Assembly (NCBI GenBank): GCA_023053545.1
Contig: JAKZAN010000080.1
Coordinates: 62,001 to 126,000, forward strand
Direction: 5' to 3'
Origin: Lepidurus packardi
Taxonomy: Eukaryota; Arthropoda; Branchiopoda; Notostraca; Triopsidae
DNA: 64,000 bases
A program made the translations under genes and the position numbers. Positions 14,301-30,500 of this stretch are shown piece by piece. Under the pieces are notes generated by a model, which was not told the DNA's origin, made no database searches, and was given only the letters and a program-made list of their open reading frames with translations. Every line of letters starts with the position of its first letter. The stretch's first letter is position 1.

Positions 14301-17300
14301 TTCCTTACGGACTGAATTAATACCTTACGGACTGAATTAAATCCTTACGGACTGAATTAATTCCTTACGGACTGAATTAATTCCTTACGGACTGAATTAA
14401 TTCCTTACTGACTGAATTAAATCCTTACGGACTGAATTAATTCCTTACGGACTGAATTAATTCCTTACGGACTGAATTTATACCTTACGGACTGAATGAA
14501 ATCCTTACGGACTGAATTAATTCCTTACGGACTGAATTAATTCCTTACGGACTGAAATAATTCCTTACGGACTTAATTAATTCCTTACGTACTTAATTAA
14601 TTCCTTACGGTCTGAATTAATTCCGTACGGATTTTATTAATTCCTTACGGACTGAATTAATTCCTTACGAACTGAATTAATTCCTTACGGACTGAATTAA
14701 TTCTTTACGGACTGAATTAATTCCTTAAAGACTGAATTAATTCCTTATGGACTTTATTAGTTCCGTAAGGAATGAATTAATTAATTACGGACTGAAATAA
14801 TTCCCTACGGACTGAATTAATTAATTACGGACTGAAATAATTCCTTACGGACTAAATTAATTCCTTACGGACTGAGTTAATTCCTTACGGACTGAATTAA
14901 TTTCATACGGACTGAATTAATTCATTACGGACTTAATTAATCGATTACGGACTGAATTAATTCCTTACGGACTGAATTAATTCCTTACTGACTGAATTAA
15001 TTCTTTAGGATTTATTGAATTCCTTTCTTACTGAATTAACTACTTACGGACTGAATGAATTCCTTACGGACTGAATTAATTCCTTACGTACTTAATTAAT
15101 TCCTTACGGTCTGAATTAATTCCGTACGGATTTTATTAATTCCTTACGGACTGAATTAATTCATTACGGACTTAATTAATCCATTTCGGACTGAATTATT
15201 TCTTTACGTACTGAAGTTATTCCTTACGGACTGAATTAATTACTTACGGACTGAATTATTTCCTTACATACTGAAATAATTCCTTACGGACTGAATTAAT
15301 TCCTTACGGACTGAATTAATTCCTTAATTAATTCCTTACGGACTGAATTAATTTCATACGGACTGAATTAATTCATTACGGACTTAATTAATCGATTACG
15401 GACTTAATTAATCCATTACAGACTGAATTAATTCCTTACGGACTGAATAAATTCCTTACGGACTGAATTAATTCCTTACGGACTTAATTAATTCCTTACG
15501 TACTTAATTAATTCCTTACGGTCTGAATTAATTCCGTACGGATTTTATTAATTCCTTACGGACTGAATTAATTCCGTACGGATTTTATTAATTCCTTACG
15601 GACTGAATAAATTCCTTACGAACTGAATTAATTCCGTACGGATTTTATTAATTCCTTACGGACTGAATAAATTCCTTACGGACTGAATTAATTCATTACG
15701 GACTTAATTAATCGATTACGGACTGAATTAATTCCTTACGTACTGAACTTATTCCTTACGGACTGAATAAATTCCTTACGGACTGAATTAATTCCTTACG
15801 GACTGAATTAATTCCTTACGGACTGAATTAATACCTGACGGACTGAATTAAATCCTTACGGACTGAATTAATTCCTTACGGACTGAATTAATTCCTTACG
15901 GACTGAATTAATTCCTTACTGACTGAATTAATTCCTTACGGACTGAATTAATTCCTTACAGACTGAATTAATTCCTTACGGACTGAAGTAATTCCTTTCG
16001 GACTTAATTAATTCCTTACGTACTTTATTAATTCCTTACGGTCTGAATTAATTCCGTACGGATTTTATTAATTCCTTACGGACTGAATTAATTCCGTACG
16101 GATTTTATTAATTCCTTACGGACTGAATAAATTCCTTACGAACTGAATTAATTCCGTACGGATTTTATTAATTCCTTACGGACTGAATAAATTCCTTACG
16201 AACTGAATTAATTCCGTACGGATTTTATTAATTCATTACGGACTGAATTTATTCATTACGGACTTAATTAATCCATTACAGACTGAATTATTTCCTTACG
16301 TATTGAAGTTATTCCTTACGGACTGAATTAATTCCTTACGTACTGAAATAATTCCTTACGGACTGAATTAATTCCTTACGGACTGAATTAATTCCTTACG
16401 GACTGAATTAATTCCTTAATTAATTCCTTACGGACTGAATTAATTTCATACGGACTGAATTAATTCATTACGGACTTAATTAATTTCATACGGACTGAAT
16501 TAATTCATTACGGACTTAATTAATCGATTACGGACTGAATTAATTCCTAACGTACTGAACTTATTCCTTATGGACTGAATTAATTCCTTACGGACTGAAT
16601 TAATTCCTTACGGACTGAATTAATTCCTTTCGGACTTAGTTAATTCCTTACGTACTTAATTAATTCCTTACGGTCTGAATTAATTCCGTACGGATTTTAT
16701 TAATTCCTTACGGACTGAATTAATTCATTACGGACTTAATTAATCCATTACGGACTGAATTATTTCCTTATGTACTGAAGTTATTCCTTACGGACTGAAT
16801 TAATTCCTTACGTACTGAAATAATTCCTTACGGAATGAATTAATTCCTTACGGACTGAATTAATTCCTTACGGACTGAATTAATTCCTTAATTAATTCCT
16901 TACGGACTGAATTAATTTCATACGGACTGAATCAATTCATTACGGACTTAATTAATCGATTACGGACTGAATTAATTCCTTACGTACTGAACTTATTCCT
17001 TACGGACTGAATTAATTCCTTACGGACTGAATTAATTCCTTACGGACTGAATTAATTCCTTACGGACTGAATTAATTCCTTACGGACTGAATTAATACCT
17101 TACGGACTGAATGAAATCCTTACGGACTGAATTAATTCCTTACGGACTGAATTAATTCCTTACGGACTGAATTAATTCCTTACTGACTGAATTAATTCCT
17201 TACGGACTGAATTAATTCCTTACGGACTGAATTAATTCCTTACGGACTGAATTAATTCCTTACGGACTGAATTAATTCCTTGCTGACTGAATTAATTCCT

Positions 17301-18240
17301 TACGGACTGAATTATTTCCTTACGGACTGAATTAATTCCTTACGGACTGAATTAATTCCTTACGGACTTAATTAATTCCTTACGTACTTAATTAATTCCT
17401 TACGGTCTGAATTAATTCCGTACGGATTTTATTAATTCCTTACGGACTGAATTAATTCCTTACGAACTGAATTAATTCCTTACGGACTGAATTAATTCTT
17501 TACGGACTGAATTAATTCCTTAAAGACTGAATTAATTCCTTACGGACTGAATTAATTCCTTACGGACTGAATTAATTCATTACGGACTTAATTAAATCCT
17601 TACAGACTGAATTAATTCCTTATGGACTTAATTAGTTCCGTAAGGAATGAATTAATTAATTACGGACTGAAATAATTCCTTACGGACTGAATTAATTAAT
17701 TACGGACTGAAATAATTCCTTACGGACTGAATTAATTCCTTACGGACTGAGTTAATTCGTTACGGACTGAATTAATTTCATACGGAATGAATTAATTCAT
17801 TACGGACTTAATTAATCGATTACGGACTGAATTAATTCCTTACGGACTGATTTAATTCCTTACTGACTGAATTAATTCCTTACGGACTGAATTAATTCCT
17901 TACGGACTGAATTAATTTCATACGGACTGAATTAATTCCTTACGGACTTAATTAATCGATTACGGACTGAATTAATTCCTTACGGACTGAATTAATTCCT
18001 TACTGACTGAATTAATTCCTTACGGACTGAATTAATTCCTTACGGACTGAATTAATTCCTTACGGACTTAATTAATTCCTTACGTACTTAATTAATTCCT
18101 TACGGTCTGAATTAATTCCGTTCGGATTTTATTAATTCCTTACGGACTGAATTAATTCCTTACTGACTGAATTAATTCCTTACGGACTGAATTAATTCAT
18201 TACGGACTGAATTAATTCCTTACGGACTGAATTAATTCCT

Positions 18241-18320
18241 TAATTCCTTAATTAATTCCTTAATTCCTTAATTAATTCCTTAATTCCTTAATTAATTCCT
18301 TAATTCCTTAATTAATTCCT
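18241..18320 (+). repeat. Local run of a variant monomer (ATTCCTTAATTAATTCCTTA)
   Basis: Four successive 20-bp units here have ATTCCTT in place of the usual CGGACTG at the start of the monomer, while the second half stays normal. The same variant occurs as a pair at 1181-1220, 2381-2420 and about 4357-4396, and again in pairs near 36630, 37195 and 38925. The change from two to four copies inside an otherwise matching higher-order repeat is a clear single-monomer-scale expansion. Confidence 0.85.
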
Positions 18321-21300
18321 TACGGACTGAATTAATTTGATCCGGACTGAATTAATTCATTACGCACTTAATTAATCCATTACGGACTAAATTAATTCCT
18401 TACGTACTTAATTAATTCCTTACGGTGTGAATTAATTCCTTACGGACTGAATTAATTCTTTACGGACTGAATTAATTCATTATGGACTTAATTAATTCCG
18501 TAAGGAATGAATGAATTAATTACGGACTGAAATAATTCCTTACGGACTGAATTAATTCCTTACGAACTGAATTAATTCCTTAATTAATTCCTTACGGAAT
18601 GAATTAATTTCATACGGACTGAATTAATTCATTACGGACTTAATTAATCGATTACGGACTGAATTAATTCCTTACGTACTGAACTTATTCCTTACGGACT
18701 GAATTAATTCCTTACGGACTGAATTAATTCCTTACTGACTGAATTAATTCCTTACGGACTGAATTAATTCCTTACGGACTGAATTAATTCCTTCCGGACT
18801 TAATTAATTCCTTACGTACTTAATTAATTCCTTACGGTCTGAATTAATTCCGTACGGATTTTATTAATTCCTTACGGACTGAATTAATTCCTTACGAACT
18901 GAATTAATTCCTTACGGACTGAATTAATTCTTTACGGACTGAATTAATTCCTTAAAGACTGAATTAATTCTTTATGGACTTAATTAGTTCCGTAAGGAAT
19001 GAATTAATTAATTACGGACTGAAATAATTCCTTACGGACTGAATTAATTCCTTACGTACTTAATTAATTCCTTACGGTCTGAATTAATTCCGTACGGATT
19101 TTATTAATTCCTTACGGACTGAATTAATTCCTTACGAACTGAATTAATTCCTTACGGACTGAATTAATTCTTTACGGACTGAATTAATTCCTTAAAGACT
19201 GAATTAATTCCTTATGGACTTAATTAGTTCCGTAAGGAATGAATTAATTAATTACGGACTGAAATAATTCCCTACGGACTGAATTAATTAATTACGGACT
19301 GAAATAATTCCTTACGGACTGAATTAATTCCTTACGGACTGAGTTAATTCCTTACGGACTGAATTAATTTCATACGGACTGAATTAATTCATTACGGACT
19401 TAATTAATCGATTACGGACTGAATTAATTCCTTACGGACTGAATTAATTCCTTACTGACTGAATTAATTCTTTAGGATTTATTGAATTCCTTTCTTACTG
19501 AATTAACTACTTACGGACTGAATGAATTCCTTACGGACTGAATTAATTCCTTACGTACTTAATTAATTCCTTACGGTCTGAATTAATTCCGTACGGATTT
19601 TATTAATTCCTTACGGACTGAATTAATTCATTACGGACTTAATTAATCCATTTCGGACTGAATTATTTCTTTACGTACTGAAGTTATTCCTTACGGACTG
19701 AATTAATTACTTACGGACTGAATTATTTCCTTACATACTGAAATAATTCCTTACGGACTGAATTAATTCTTTACGGACTGAATTAATTCCTTAATTAATT
19801 CCTTACGGACTGAATTAATTTCATACGGACTGAATTAATTCATTACGGACTTAATTAATCGATTACGGACTTAATTAATCCATTACAGACTGAATTAATT
19901 CCTTACGGACTGAAATAATTCCTTACGGACTGAATTAATTCCTTACGGACTTAATTAATTCCTTACGTACTTAATTAATTCCTTACGGTCTGAATTAATT
20001 CCGTACGGATTTTATTAATTCCTTACGGACTGAATTAATTCCGTACGGATTTTATTAATTCCTTACGGACTGAATAAATTCCTTACGAACTGAATTAATT
20101 CCGTACGGATTTTATTAATTCCTTACGGACTGAATTTATTCCTTACGGACTGAATTAATTCCTTACGGACTGAATTAATACCTTACGGACTGAATTAAAT
20201 CCTTACGGACTGAATTAATTCCTTACGTACTGAACTTATTCCTTACGGACTGAATTAATTCCTTACGGACTGAATTAATTCCTTACTGACTGAATTAATT
20301 CCTTACGGACTGAATTAATTCCTTACGGACTGAATTAATTCCTTCCGGACTTAATTAATTCCTTACGTACTTAATTAATTCCTTACGGTCTGAATTAATT
20401 CCGTACGGATTTTATTAATTCCTTACGGACTGAATTAATTCCTTACGAACTGAATTAATTCCTTACGGACTGAATTAATTCTTTACGGACTGAATTAATT
20501 CCTTAAAGACTGAATTAATTCTTTATGGACTTAATTAGTTCCGTAAGGAATGAATTAATTAATTACGGACTGAAATAATTCCTTACGGACTGAATTAATT
20601 CCTTACGTACTTAATTAATTCCTTACGGTCTGAATTAATTCCGTACGGATTTTATTAATTCCTTACGGACTGAATTAATTCCTTACGAACTGAATTAATT
20701 CCTTACGGACTGAATTAATTCTTTACGGACTGAATTAATTCCTTAAAGACTGAATTAATTCCTTATGGACTTAATTAGTTCCGTAAGGAATGAATTAATT
20801 AATTACGGACTGAAATAATTCCCTACGGACTGAATTAATTAATTACGGATTGAAATAATTCCTTACGGACTGAATTAATTCCTTACGGACTGAGTTAATT
20901 CCTTACGGACTGAATTAATTTCATACGGTCTGAATTAATTCATTACGGACTTAATTAATCGATTACGGACTGAATTAATTCCTTACGGACTGAATTAATT
21001 CCTTACTGACTGAATTAATTCCTTACGGACTGAATTAATTCCTTACGGACTGAATTAATTTCATACGGACTGAATTAATTCCTTACGGACTTAATTAATC
21101 GATTACGGACTGAATTAATTCCTTACGGACTGAATTTATACCTTACGGACTGAATGAAATCCTTACGGACTGAATTAATTCCTTACGGACTGAATTAATT
21201 CCTTACGGACTGAATTAATTCCTTACTGACTGAATTAATTCCTTACGGACTGAATTAATTCCTTACGTACTTAATTAATTCCTTACGGTCTGAATTAATT

Positions 21301-22040
21301 CCGTACGGATTTTATTAATTCCTTACGGACTGAATTAATTCATTACGGACTTAATTAATTCATTACGGACTTAATTAATCCATTTCGGACTGAATTATTT
21401 CTTTACGTACTGAAGTTATTCCTTACGGACTGAATTAATTACTTACGGACTGAATTGTTTCCTTACATACTGAAATAATTCCTTACGGACTGAATTAATT
21501 CCTTACGGACTGAATTAATTCCTTACGTACTTAATTAATTCCTTACGGTCTGAATTAATTCCGTACGGATTTTATTAATTCCTTACGGACTGAATTAATT
21601 CCTTACGAACTGAATTAATTCCTTGCGGACTGAATTAATTCTTTACGGACTGAATTAATTCCTTAAAGACTGAATTAATTCTTTATGGACTTAATTAGTT
21701 CCGTAAGGAATGAATTAATTAATTACGGACTGAAATAATTCCTTACGGACTGAATTAATTCCTTACGGAATGAATTAATTCCTTACGGACTGAATTAATT
21801 CCTTACGGACTGAATTAATTCCTTACGGACTGAATTTATACCTTATGGACTGAATGAAATCCGTACGGACTGAATTAATTCCTTACGGACTGAATTAATT
21901 CCTTACGGACTGAATTAATTCCTTACTGACTGAATTAATTCCTTACGGACTGAATTAATTCCTTACGGACTGAATTAATTCCTTACTGACTGAATTAATT
22001 CCTTACGGACTGAATTAATTCCTTACGGACTGAATTTATT

Positions 22041-25000
22041 CCTTACGGACTTAATTAATTCCTTACGTACTTAATTAATTCCTTACGGTCTGAATTAATT
22101 CCGTACGGATTTTATTAATTCCTTACGGACTGAATTAATTCCTTACGAACTGAATTAATTCCTTACGGACTGAATTAATTCTTTACGGACTGAATTAATT
22201 CCTTAAAGACTGAATTAATTCCTTATGGACTTAATTAGTTCCGTAAGGAATGAATTAATTAATTACGGACTGAAATAATTCCCTACGGACTGAATTAATT
22301 AATTACGGACTGAAATAATTCCTTACGGACTGAATTAATTCCTTACGGACTGAGTTAATTCCTTACGGTCTGAATTAATTCCGTACGGATTTTATTAATT
22401 CCTTACGGACTGAATTAATTCCTTACGAACTGAATTAATTCCTTGCGGACTGAATTAATTCTTTACGGACTGAATTAATTCCTTAAAGACTGAATTAATT
22501 CTTTATGGACTTAATTAGTTCCGTAAGGAATGAATTAATTAATTACGGACTGAAATAATTCCTTACGGACTGAATTAATTCCTTACGGAATGAATTAATT
22601 CCTTACGGACTGAATTAATTCCTTACGGACTGAATTAATTCCTTACGGACTGAATTTATACCTTATGGACTGAATGAAATCCTTACGGACTGAATTAATT
22701 CCTTACGGACTGAATTAATTCCTTACGGACTGAATTAATTCCTTACTGACTGAATTAATTCCTTACGGACTGAATTAATTCCTTACGGACTGAATTAATT
22801 CCTTACTGACTGAATAAATTCCTTACGGACTGAATTAATTCCTTACGGACTGAATTTATTCCTTACGGACTTAATTAATTCCTTACGTACTTAATTAATT
22901 CCTTACGGTCTGAATTAATTCCGTACGGATTTTATTAATTCCTTACGGACTGAATTAATTCCTTACGAACTGAATTAATTCCTTACGGACTGAATTAATT
23001 CTTTACGGACTGAATTAATTCCTTAAAGACTGAATTAATTCCTTATGGACTTTATTAGTTCCGTAAGGAATGAATTAATTAATTACGGACTGAAATAATT
23101 CCCTACGGACTGAATTAATTAATTACGGACTGAAATAATTCCTTACGGACTGAATTAATTCCTTACGGACTGAGTTAATTCCTTACGGACTGAATTAATT
23201 TCATACGGACTGAATTAATTCATTACGGACTTAATTAATCGATTACGGACTGAATTAATTCCTTACGGACTGAATTAATTCCTTACTGACTGAATTAATT
23301 CTTTAGGATTTATTGAATTCCTTTCTTACTGAATTAACTACTTACGGACTGAATGAATTCCTTACGGACTGAATTAATTCCTTACGGTCTGAATTAATTC
23401 CGTACGGATTTTATTAATTCCTTACGGACTGAATTAATTCATTACGGACTTAATTAATCCATTTCGGACTGAATTATTTCTTTACGTACTGAAGTTATTC
23501 CTTACGGACTGAATTAATTACTTACGGACTGAATTATTTCCTTACATACTGAAATAATTCCTTACGGACTGAATTAATTCCTTACGGACTGAATTAATTC
23601 CTTAATTAATTCCTTACGGACTGAATTAATTTCATACGGACTGAATTAATTCATTACGGACTTAAATAATCGATTACGGACTTAATTAATCCATTACAGA
23701 CTGAATTAATTCCTTACGGACTGAATTAATTCCTTACGGACTGAATTAATTCCTTACGGACTTAATTAATTCCTTACGTACTTAATTAATTCCTTACGGT
23801 CTGAATTAATTCCGTACGGATTTTATTAATTCCTTACGGACTGAATTAATTCCTTACGGATTTTATTAATACCTTACGGACTGAATAAATTCCTTACGAA
23901 CTGAATTAATTCCGTACGGATTTTATTAATTTCTTACGGACTGAATTTATTCATTACGGACTTAATTAATCCATTACAGACTGAATTAATTCCTTACGGA
24001 CTGAATTAATTCCTTACGGACTGAATTAATACCTTACGGACTGAATTAAATCCTTACGGACTGAATTAATTCCTTACGGACTGAATTAATTCCTTACGGA
24101 CTGAATTAATTCCTTACTGACTGAATTAAATCCTTACGGACTGAATTAATTCCTTACGGACTGAATTAATTCCTTACGGACTGAATTTATACCTTACGGA
24201 CTGAATGAAATCCTTACGGACTGAATTAATTCCTTACGGACTGAATTAATTCCTTACGGACTGAATTAATTCCTTACTGACTGAATTAATTCCTTACGGA
24301 CTGAATTAATTCCTTACGGACTGAATTAATTCCTTACGGACTTAATTAATTCCTTACGTACTTAATTAATTCCTTACGGTCTGAATTAATTCCGTACGGA
24401 TTTTATTAATTCCTTACGGACTGAATTAATTCCTTACGAACTGAATTAATTCCTTACGGACTGAATTAAGTCTTTACGGACTGAATTAATTCCTTAAAGA
24501 CTGAATTAATTCCTTATGGACTTTATTAGTTCCGTAAGGAATGAATTAATTAATTACGGACTGAAATAATTCCTTACGGACTGAATTAATTCCTTACGGA
24601 CTGAGTTAATTCCTTACGGACTGAATTAATTTCATACGGACTGAATTAATTCATTACGGACTTAATTAATCGATTACGGACTGAATTAATTCCTTACGGA
24701 CTGAATTAATTCCTTACTGACTGAATTAATTCTTTAGGATTTATTGAATTCCTTTCTTACTGAATTAACTACTTACGGACTGAATGAATTCCTTACGGAC
24801 TTAATTAATTCCTTACGTACTTAATTAATTCCTTACGGTCTGAATTAATTCCGTACGGATTTTATTAATTCCTTACGGACTGAATTAATTCCTTACGAAC
24901 TGAATTAATTCCTTACGGACTGAATTAATTCTTTACGGACTGAATTAATTCCTTAAAGACTGAATTAATTCCTTATGGACTTAATTAGTTCCGTAAGGAA

Positions 25001-27540
25001 TGAATTAATTAATTACGGACTGAAATAATTCCCTACGGACTGAATTAATTAATTACGGACTGAAATAATTCCTTACGGACTGAATTAATTCCTTACGGAC
25101 TGAGTTAATTCCTTACGGTCTGAATTAATTCCGTACGGATTTTATTAATTCCTTACGGACTGAATTAATTCCTTACGAACTGAATTAATTCCTTGCGGAC
25201 TGAATTAATTCTTTACGGACTGAATTAATTCCTTAAAGACTGAATTAATTCTTTATGGACTTAATTAGTTCCGTAAGGAATGAATTAATTAATTACGGAC
25301 TGAAATAATTCCTTACGGACTGAATTAATTCCTTACGGAATGAATTAATTCCTTACGGACTGAATTAATTCCTTACGGACTGAATTAATTCCTTACGGAC
25401 TGAATTTATACCTTATGGACTGAATGAAATCCTTACGGACTGAATTAATTCCTTACGGACTGAATTAATTCCTTACGGACTGAATTAATTCCTTACTGAC
25501 TGAATTAATTCCTTACGGACTGAATTAATTCCTTACGGACTGAATTAATTCCTTACTGACTGAATAAATTCCTTACGGACTGAATTAATTCCTTACGGAC
25601 TGAATTTATTCCTTACGGACTTAATTAATTCCTTACGTACTTAATTAATTCCTTACGGTCTGAATTAATTCCGTACGGATTTTATTAATTCCTTACGGAC
25701 TGAATTAATTCCTTACGAACTGAATTAATTCCTTACGGACTGAATTAATTCTTTACGGACTGAATTAATTCCTTAAAGACTGAATTAATTCCTTATGGAC
25801 TTTATTAGTTCCGTAAGGAATGAATTAATTAATTACGGACTGAAATAATTCCCTACGGACTGAATTAATTAATTACGGACTGAAATAATTCCTTACGGAC
25901 TGAATTAATTCCTTACGGACTGAGTTAATTCCTTACGGACTGAATTAATTTCATACGGACTGAATTAATTCATTACGGACTTAATTAATCGATTACGGAC
26001 TGAATTAATTCCTTACGGACTGAATTAATTCCTTACTGACTGAATTAATTCTTTAGGATTTATTGAATTCCTTTCTTACTGAATTAACTACTTACGGACT
26101 GAATGAATTCCTTACGGACTGAATTAATTCCTTACGGTCTGAATTAATTCCGTACGGATTTTATTAATTCCTTACGGACTGAATTAATTCATTACGGACT
26201 TAATTAATCCATTTCGGACTGAATTATTTCTTTACGTACTGAAGTTATTCCTTACGGACTGAATTAATTACTTACGGACTGAATTATTTCCTTACATACT
26301 GAAATAATTCCTTACGGACTGAATTAATTCCTTACGGACTGAATTAATTCCTTAATTAATTCCTTACGGACTGAATTAATTTCATACGGACTGAATTAAT
26401 TCATTACGGACTTAAATAATCGATTACGGACTTAATTAATCCATTACAGACTGAATTAATTCCTTACGGACTGAATTAATTCCTTACGGACTGAATTAAT
26501 TCCTTACGGACTTAATTAATTCCTTACGTACTTAATTAATTCCTTACGGTCTGAATTAATTCCGTACGGATTTTATTAATTCCTTACGGACTGAATTAAT
26601 TCCTTACGGATTTTATTAATACCTTACGGACTGAATAAATTCCTTACGAACTGAATTAATTCCGTACGGATTTTATTAATTTCTTACGGACTGAATTTAT
26701 TCATTACGGACTTAATTAATCCATTACAGACTGAATTAATTCCTTACGGACTGAATTAATTCCTTACGGACTGAATTAATACCTTACGGACTGAATTAAA
26801 TCCTTACGGACTGAATTAATTCCTTACGGACTGAATTAATTCCTTACGGACTGAATTAATTCCTTACTGACTGAATTAAATCCTTACGGACTGAATTAAT
26901 TCCTTACGGACTGAATTAATTCCTTACGGACTGAATTTATACCTTACGGACTGAATGAAATCCTTACGGACTGAATTAATTCCTTACGGACTGAATTAAT
27001 TCCTTACGGACTGAATTAATTCCTTACTGACTGAATTAATTCCTTACGGACTGAATTAATTCCTTACGGACTGAATTAATTCCTTACGGACTTAATTAAT
27101 TCCTTACGTACTTAATTAATTCCTTACGGTCTGAATTAATTCCGTACGGATTTTATTAATTCCTTACGGACTGAATTAATTCCTTACGAACTGAATTAAT
27201 TCCTTACGGACTGAATTAAGTCTTTACGGACTGAATTAATTCCTTAAAGACTGAATTAATTCCTTATGGACTTTATTAGTTCCGTAAGGAATGAATTAAT
27301 TATTTACGGACTGAAATAATTCCTTACGGACTGAATTAATTCCTTACGGACTGAGTTAATTCCTTACGGACTGAATTAATTTCATACGGACTGAATTAAT
27401 TCATTACGGACTTAATTAATCGATTACGGACTGAATTAATTCCTTACGGACTGAATTAATTCCTTACTGACTGAATTAATTCTTTAGGATTTATTGAATT
27501 CCTTTCTTACTGAATTAACTACTTACGGACTGAATGAATT
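22041..27540 (+). repeat. Nearly identical 2750-bp tandem duplication
   Basis: Copy 1 is 22041-24790 and copy 2 is 24791-27540. Markers line up at 2750 bp throughout: GAGTTAATTCC at 22353 and 25103, TTGCGGAC at 22443 and 25193, CTTTAGGATT at 23301 and 26051 and at 24732 and 27482, and TTAAGTCTTTACGG near 24466 and 27216. The one difference I noticed is TTAATTACGG (about 24550) against TTATTTACGG (about 27300). The junction near 24790 joins GAATGAATTCC directly to CGGACTTAATT, whereas at 27540 the same marker is followed by a plain monomer. This is either a very recent unequal exchange or an assembly duplication. Confidence 0.88.
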
Positions 27541-30500
27541 CCTTACGGACTGAATTAATTCCTTACGTACTTAATTAATTCCTTACGGTCTGAATTAATT
27601 CCGTACGGATTTTATTAATTCCTTACGGACTGAATTAATTCATTACGGACTTAATTAATCCATTTCGGACTGAATTATTTCTTTACGTACTGAAGTTATT
27701 CCTTACGGACTGAATTAATTCCTTACGGACTTAATTAATTCCTTACGTACTTAATTAATTCCTTACGGTCTGAATTAATTCCGTACGGATTTTATTAATT
27801 CCTTACGGACTGAATTAATTCCTTACGGATTTTATTAATACCTTACGGACTGAATAAATTCCTTACGAACTGAATTAATTCCGTACGGATTTTATTAATT
27901 TCTTACGGACTGAATTTATTCATTACGGACTTAATTAATCCATTACAGACTGAATTAATTCCTTACGGACTGAATTAATTCCTTACGGACTGAATTAATA
28001 CCTTACGGACTGAATTAAATCCTTACGGACTGAATTAATTCCTTACGGACTGAATTAATTCCTTACGGACTGAATTAATTCCTTACTGACTGAATTAAAT
28101 CCTTACGGACTGAATTAATTCCTTACGGACTGAATTAATTCCTTTCGGACTGAATTAATTAATTCCGGACTGAATTAATTCCTTACGGACTTAATTAATT
28201 CCTTACGTACTTTATTAATTCCTTACGGTCTGAATTAATTCCGTACGGATTTTATTAATTCCTTACGGACTGAATTAATTCCGTACGGATTTTATTAATT
28301 CCTTACGGACTGAATAAATTCCTTACGAACTGAATTAATTCCGTACGGATTTTATTAATTCCTTACGGACTGAATGAATTATTTACGGACTGAATTAATT
28401 CATTACGGACTTAATTAATCGATTACGGACTGAATTAATTCCTTACGAACTGAATTAATTCCTTACGGACTGAATTAATTCTTTACGGACTGAATTAATT
28501 CCTTAAAGACTGAATTAATTCCTTATGGACTTTATTAGTTCCGTAAGGAATGAATTAATTAATTACGGACTGAAATAATTCCCTACGGACTGAATTAATT
28601 AATTACGGACTGAAATTATTCCTTACGGACTGAATTAATTCCTTACGGACTGAGTTAATTCCTTACGGACTGAATTAATTTCATACGGACTGAATTAATT
28701 CATTACGGACTTAATTAATCGATTACGGATTGAATTAATTCCTTACGGACTGAATTAATTCCTTACTGACTGAATTAATTCCTTACGGATTGAATTAATT
28801 CCTTACGGACTGAATTAATTTCATACGGACTGAATTAATTCCTTACGGACTTAATTAATCGATTACGGACTGAATTAATTCCTTACGGACTGAATTAATT
28901 CCTTACTGACTGAATTAATTCTTTAGGATTTATTGAATTCCTTTCTGACTGAATTAACTACTTACGGACTGAATGAATTCCTTACGGACTGAATTAATTC
29001 CTTATGTACTTAATTAATTCCTTACGGTCTGAATTAATTCCGTACGGTTTTTATTAATTCCTTACGGACTGAATTAATTCATTACGGACTTAATTAATCC
29101 ATATCGGACTGAATTATTTCTTTACGTACTGAAGTTATTCCTTACGGACTGAATTAATTACTTACGGACTGAATTATTTCCTTACATACTGAAATAATTC
29201 CTTACGGACTGAATTAATTCCTTACGGACTGAATTAATTCCTTAATTAATTCCTTACGGACTGAATTAATTTCATACGGACTGAATTAATTCATTACGGA
29301 CTTAGTTAATCGATTACGGACTTAATTAATCCATTACAGACTGAATTAATTCCTTACGGACTGAATAAATTCCTTACGGACTGAATTAATTCCTTACGGA
29401 CTTAATTAATTCCTTACGGACTTAATTAATTCCTTACGGTCTGAATTAATTCCGTACGGATTTTATTAATTCCTTACGGACTGAATTAATTCCGTACGGA
29501 TTTTATTAATTCCTTACGGACTGAATAAATTCCTTACGAACTGAATTAATTCCGTACGGATTTTATTAATTCCTTACGGACTGAATAAATTCCTTACGGA
29601 CTGAATTAATTCATTACGGACTTAATTAATCGATTACGGACTGAATTAATTCCTTACGTACTGAACTTATTCCTTACGGACTGAATAAATTCCTTACGGA
29701 CTGAATTAATTCCTTACGGACTGAATTAATTCCTTACGGACTGAATTAATTCCTTACTGACTGAATTAATTCCTTACGGACTGAATTAATTCCTTACAGA
29801 CTGAATTAATTCCTTACGGACTGAAGTAATTCCTTTCGGACTTAATTAATTCCTTACGTACTTTATTAATTCCTTACGGTCTGAATTAATTCCGTACGGA
29901 TTTTATTAATTCCTTACGGACTGAATTAATTCCGTACGGATTTTATTAATTCCTTACGGACTGAATAAATTCCTTACGAACTGAATTAATTCCGTACGGA
30001 TTTTATTAATTCCTTACGGACTGAATAAATTCCTTACGAACTGAATTAATTCCGTACGGATTTTATTAATTCCTTACGGACTGAATTTATTCATTACGGA
30101 CTTAATTAATCCATTACAGACTGAATTATTTCCTTACGTATTGAAGTTATTCCTTACGGACTGAATTAATTCCTTACGTACTGAAATAATTCCTTACGGA
30201 CTGAATTAATTCCTTACGGACTGAATTAATTCCTTAATTAATTCCTTACGGACTGAATTAATTTCATACGGACTGAATTAATTCATTACGGACTTAATTA
30301 ATTTCATACGGACTGAATTAATTCATTACGGACTTAATTAATCGATTACGGACTGAATTAATTCCTAACGTACTGAACTTATTCCTTACGGACTGAATTA
30401 ATTCCTTACGGACTGAATTAATTCCTTACGGACTGAATTAATTCCTTTCGGACTTAGTTAATTCCTTACGTACTTAATTAATTCCTTACGGTCTGAATTA

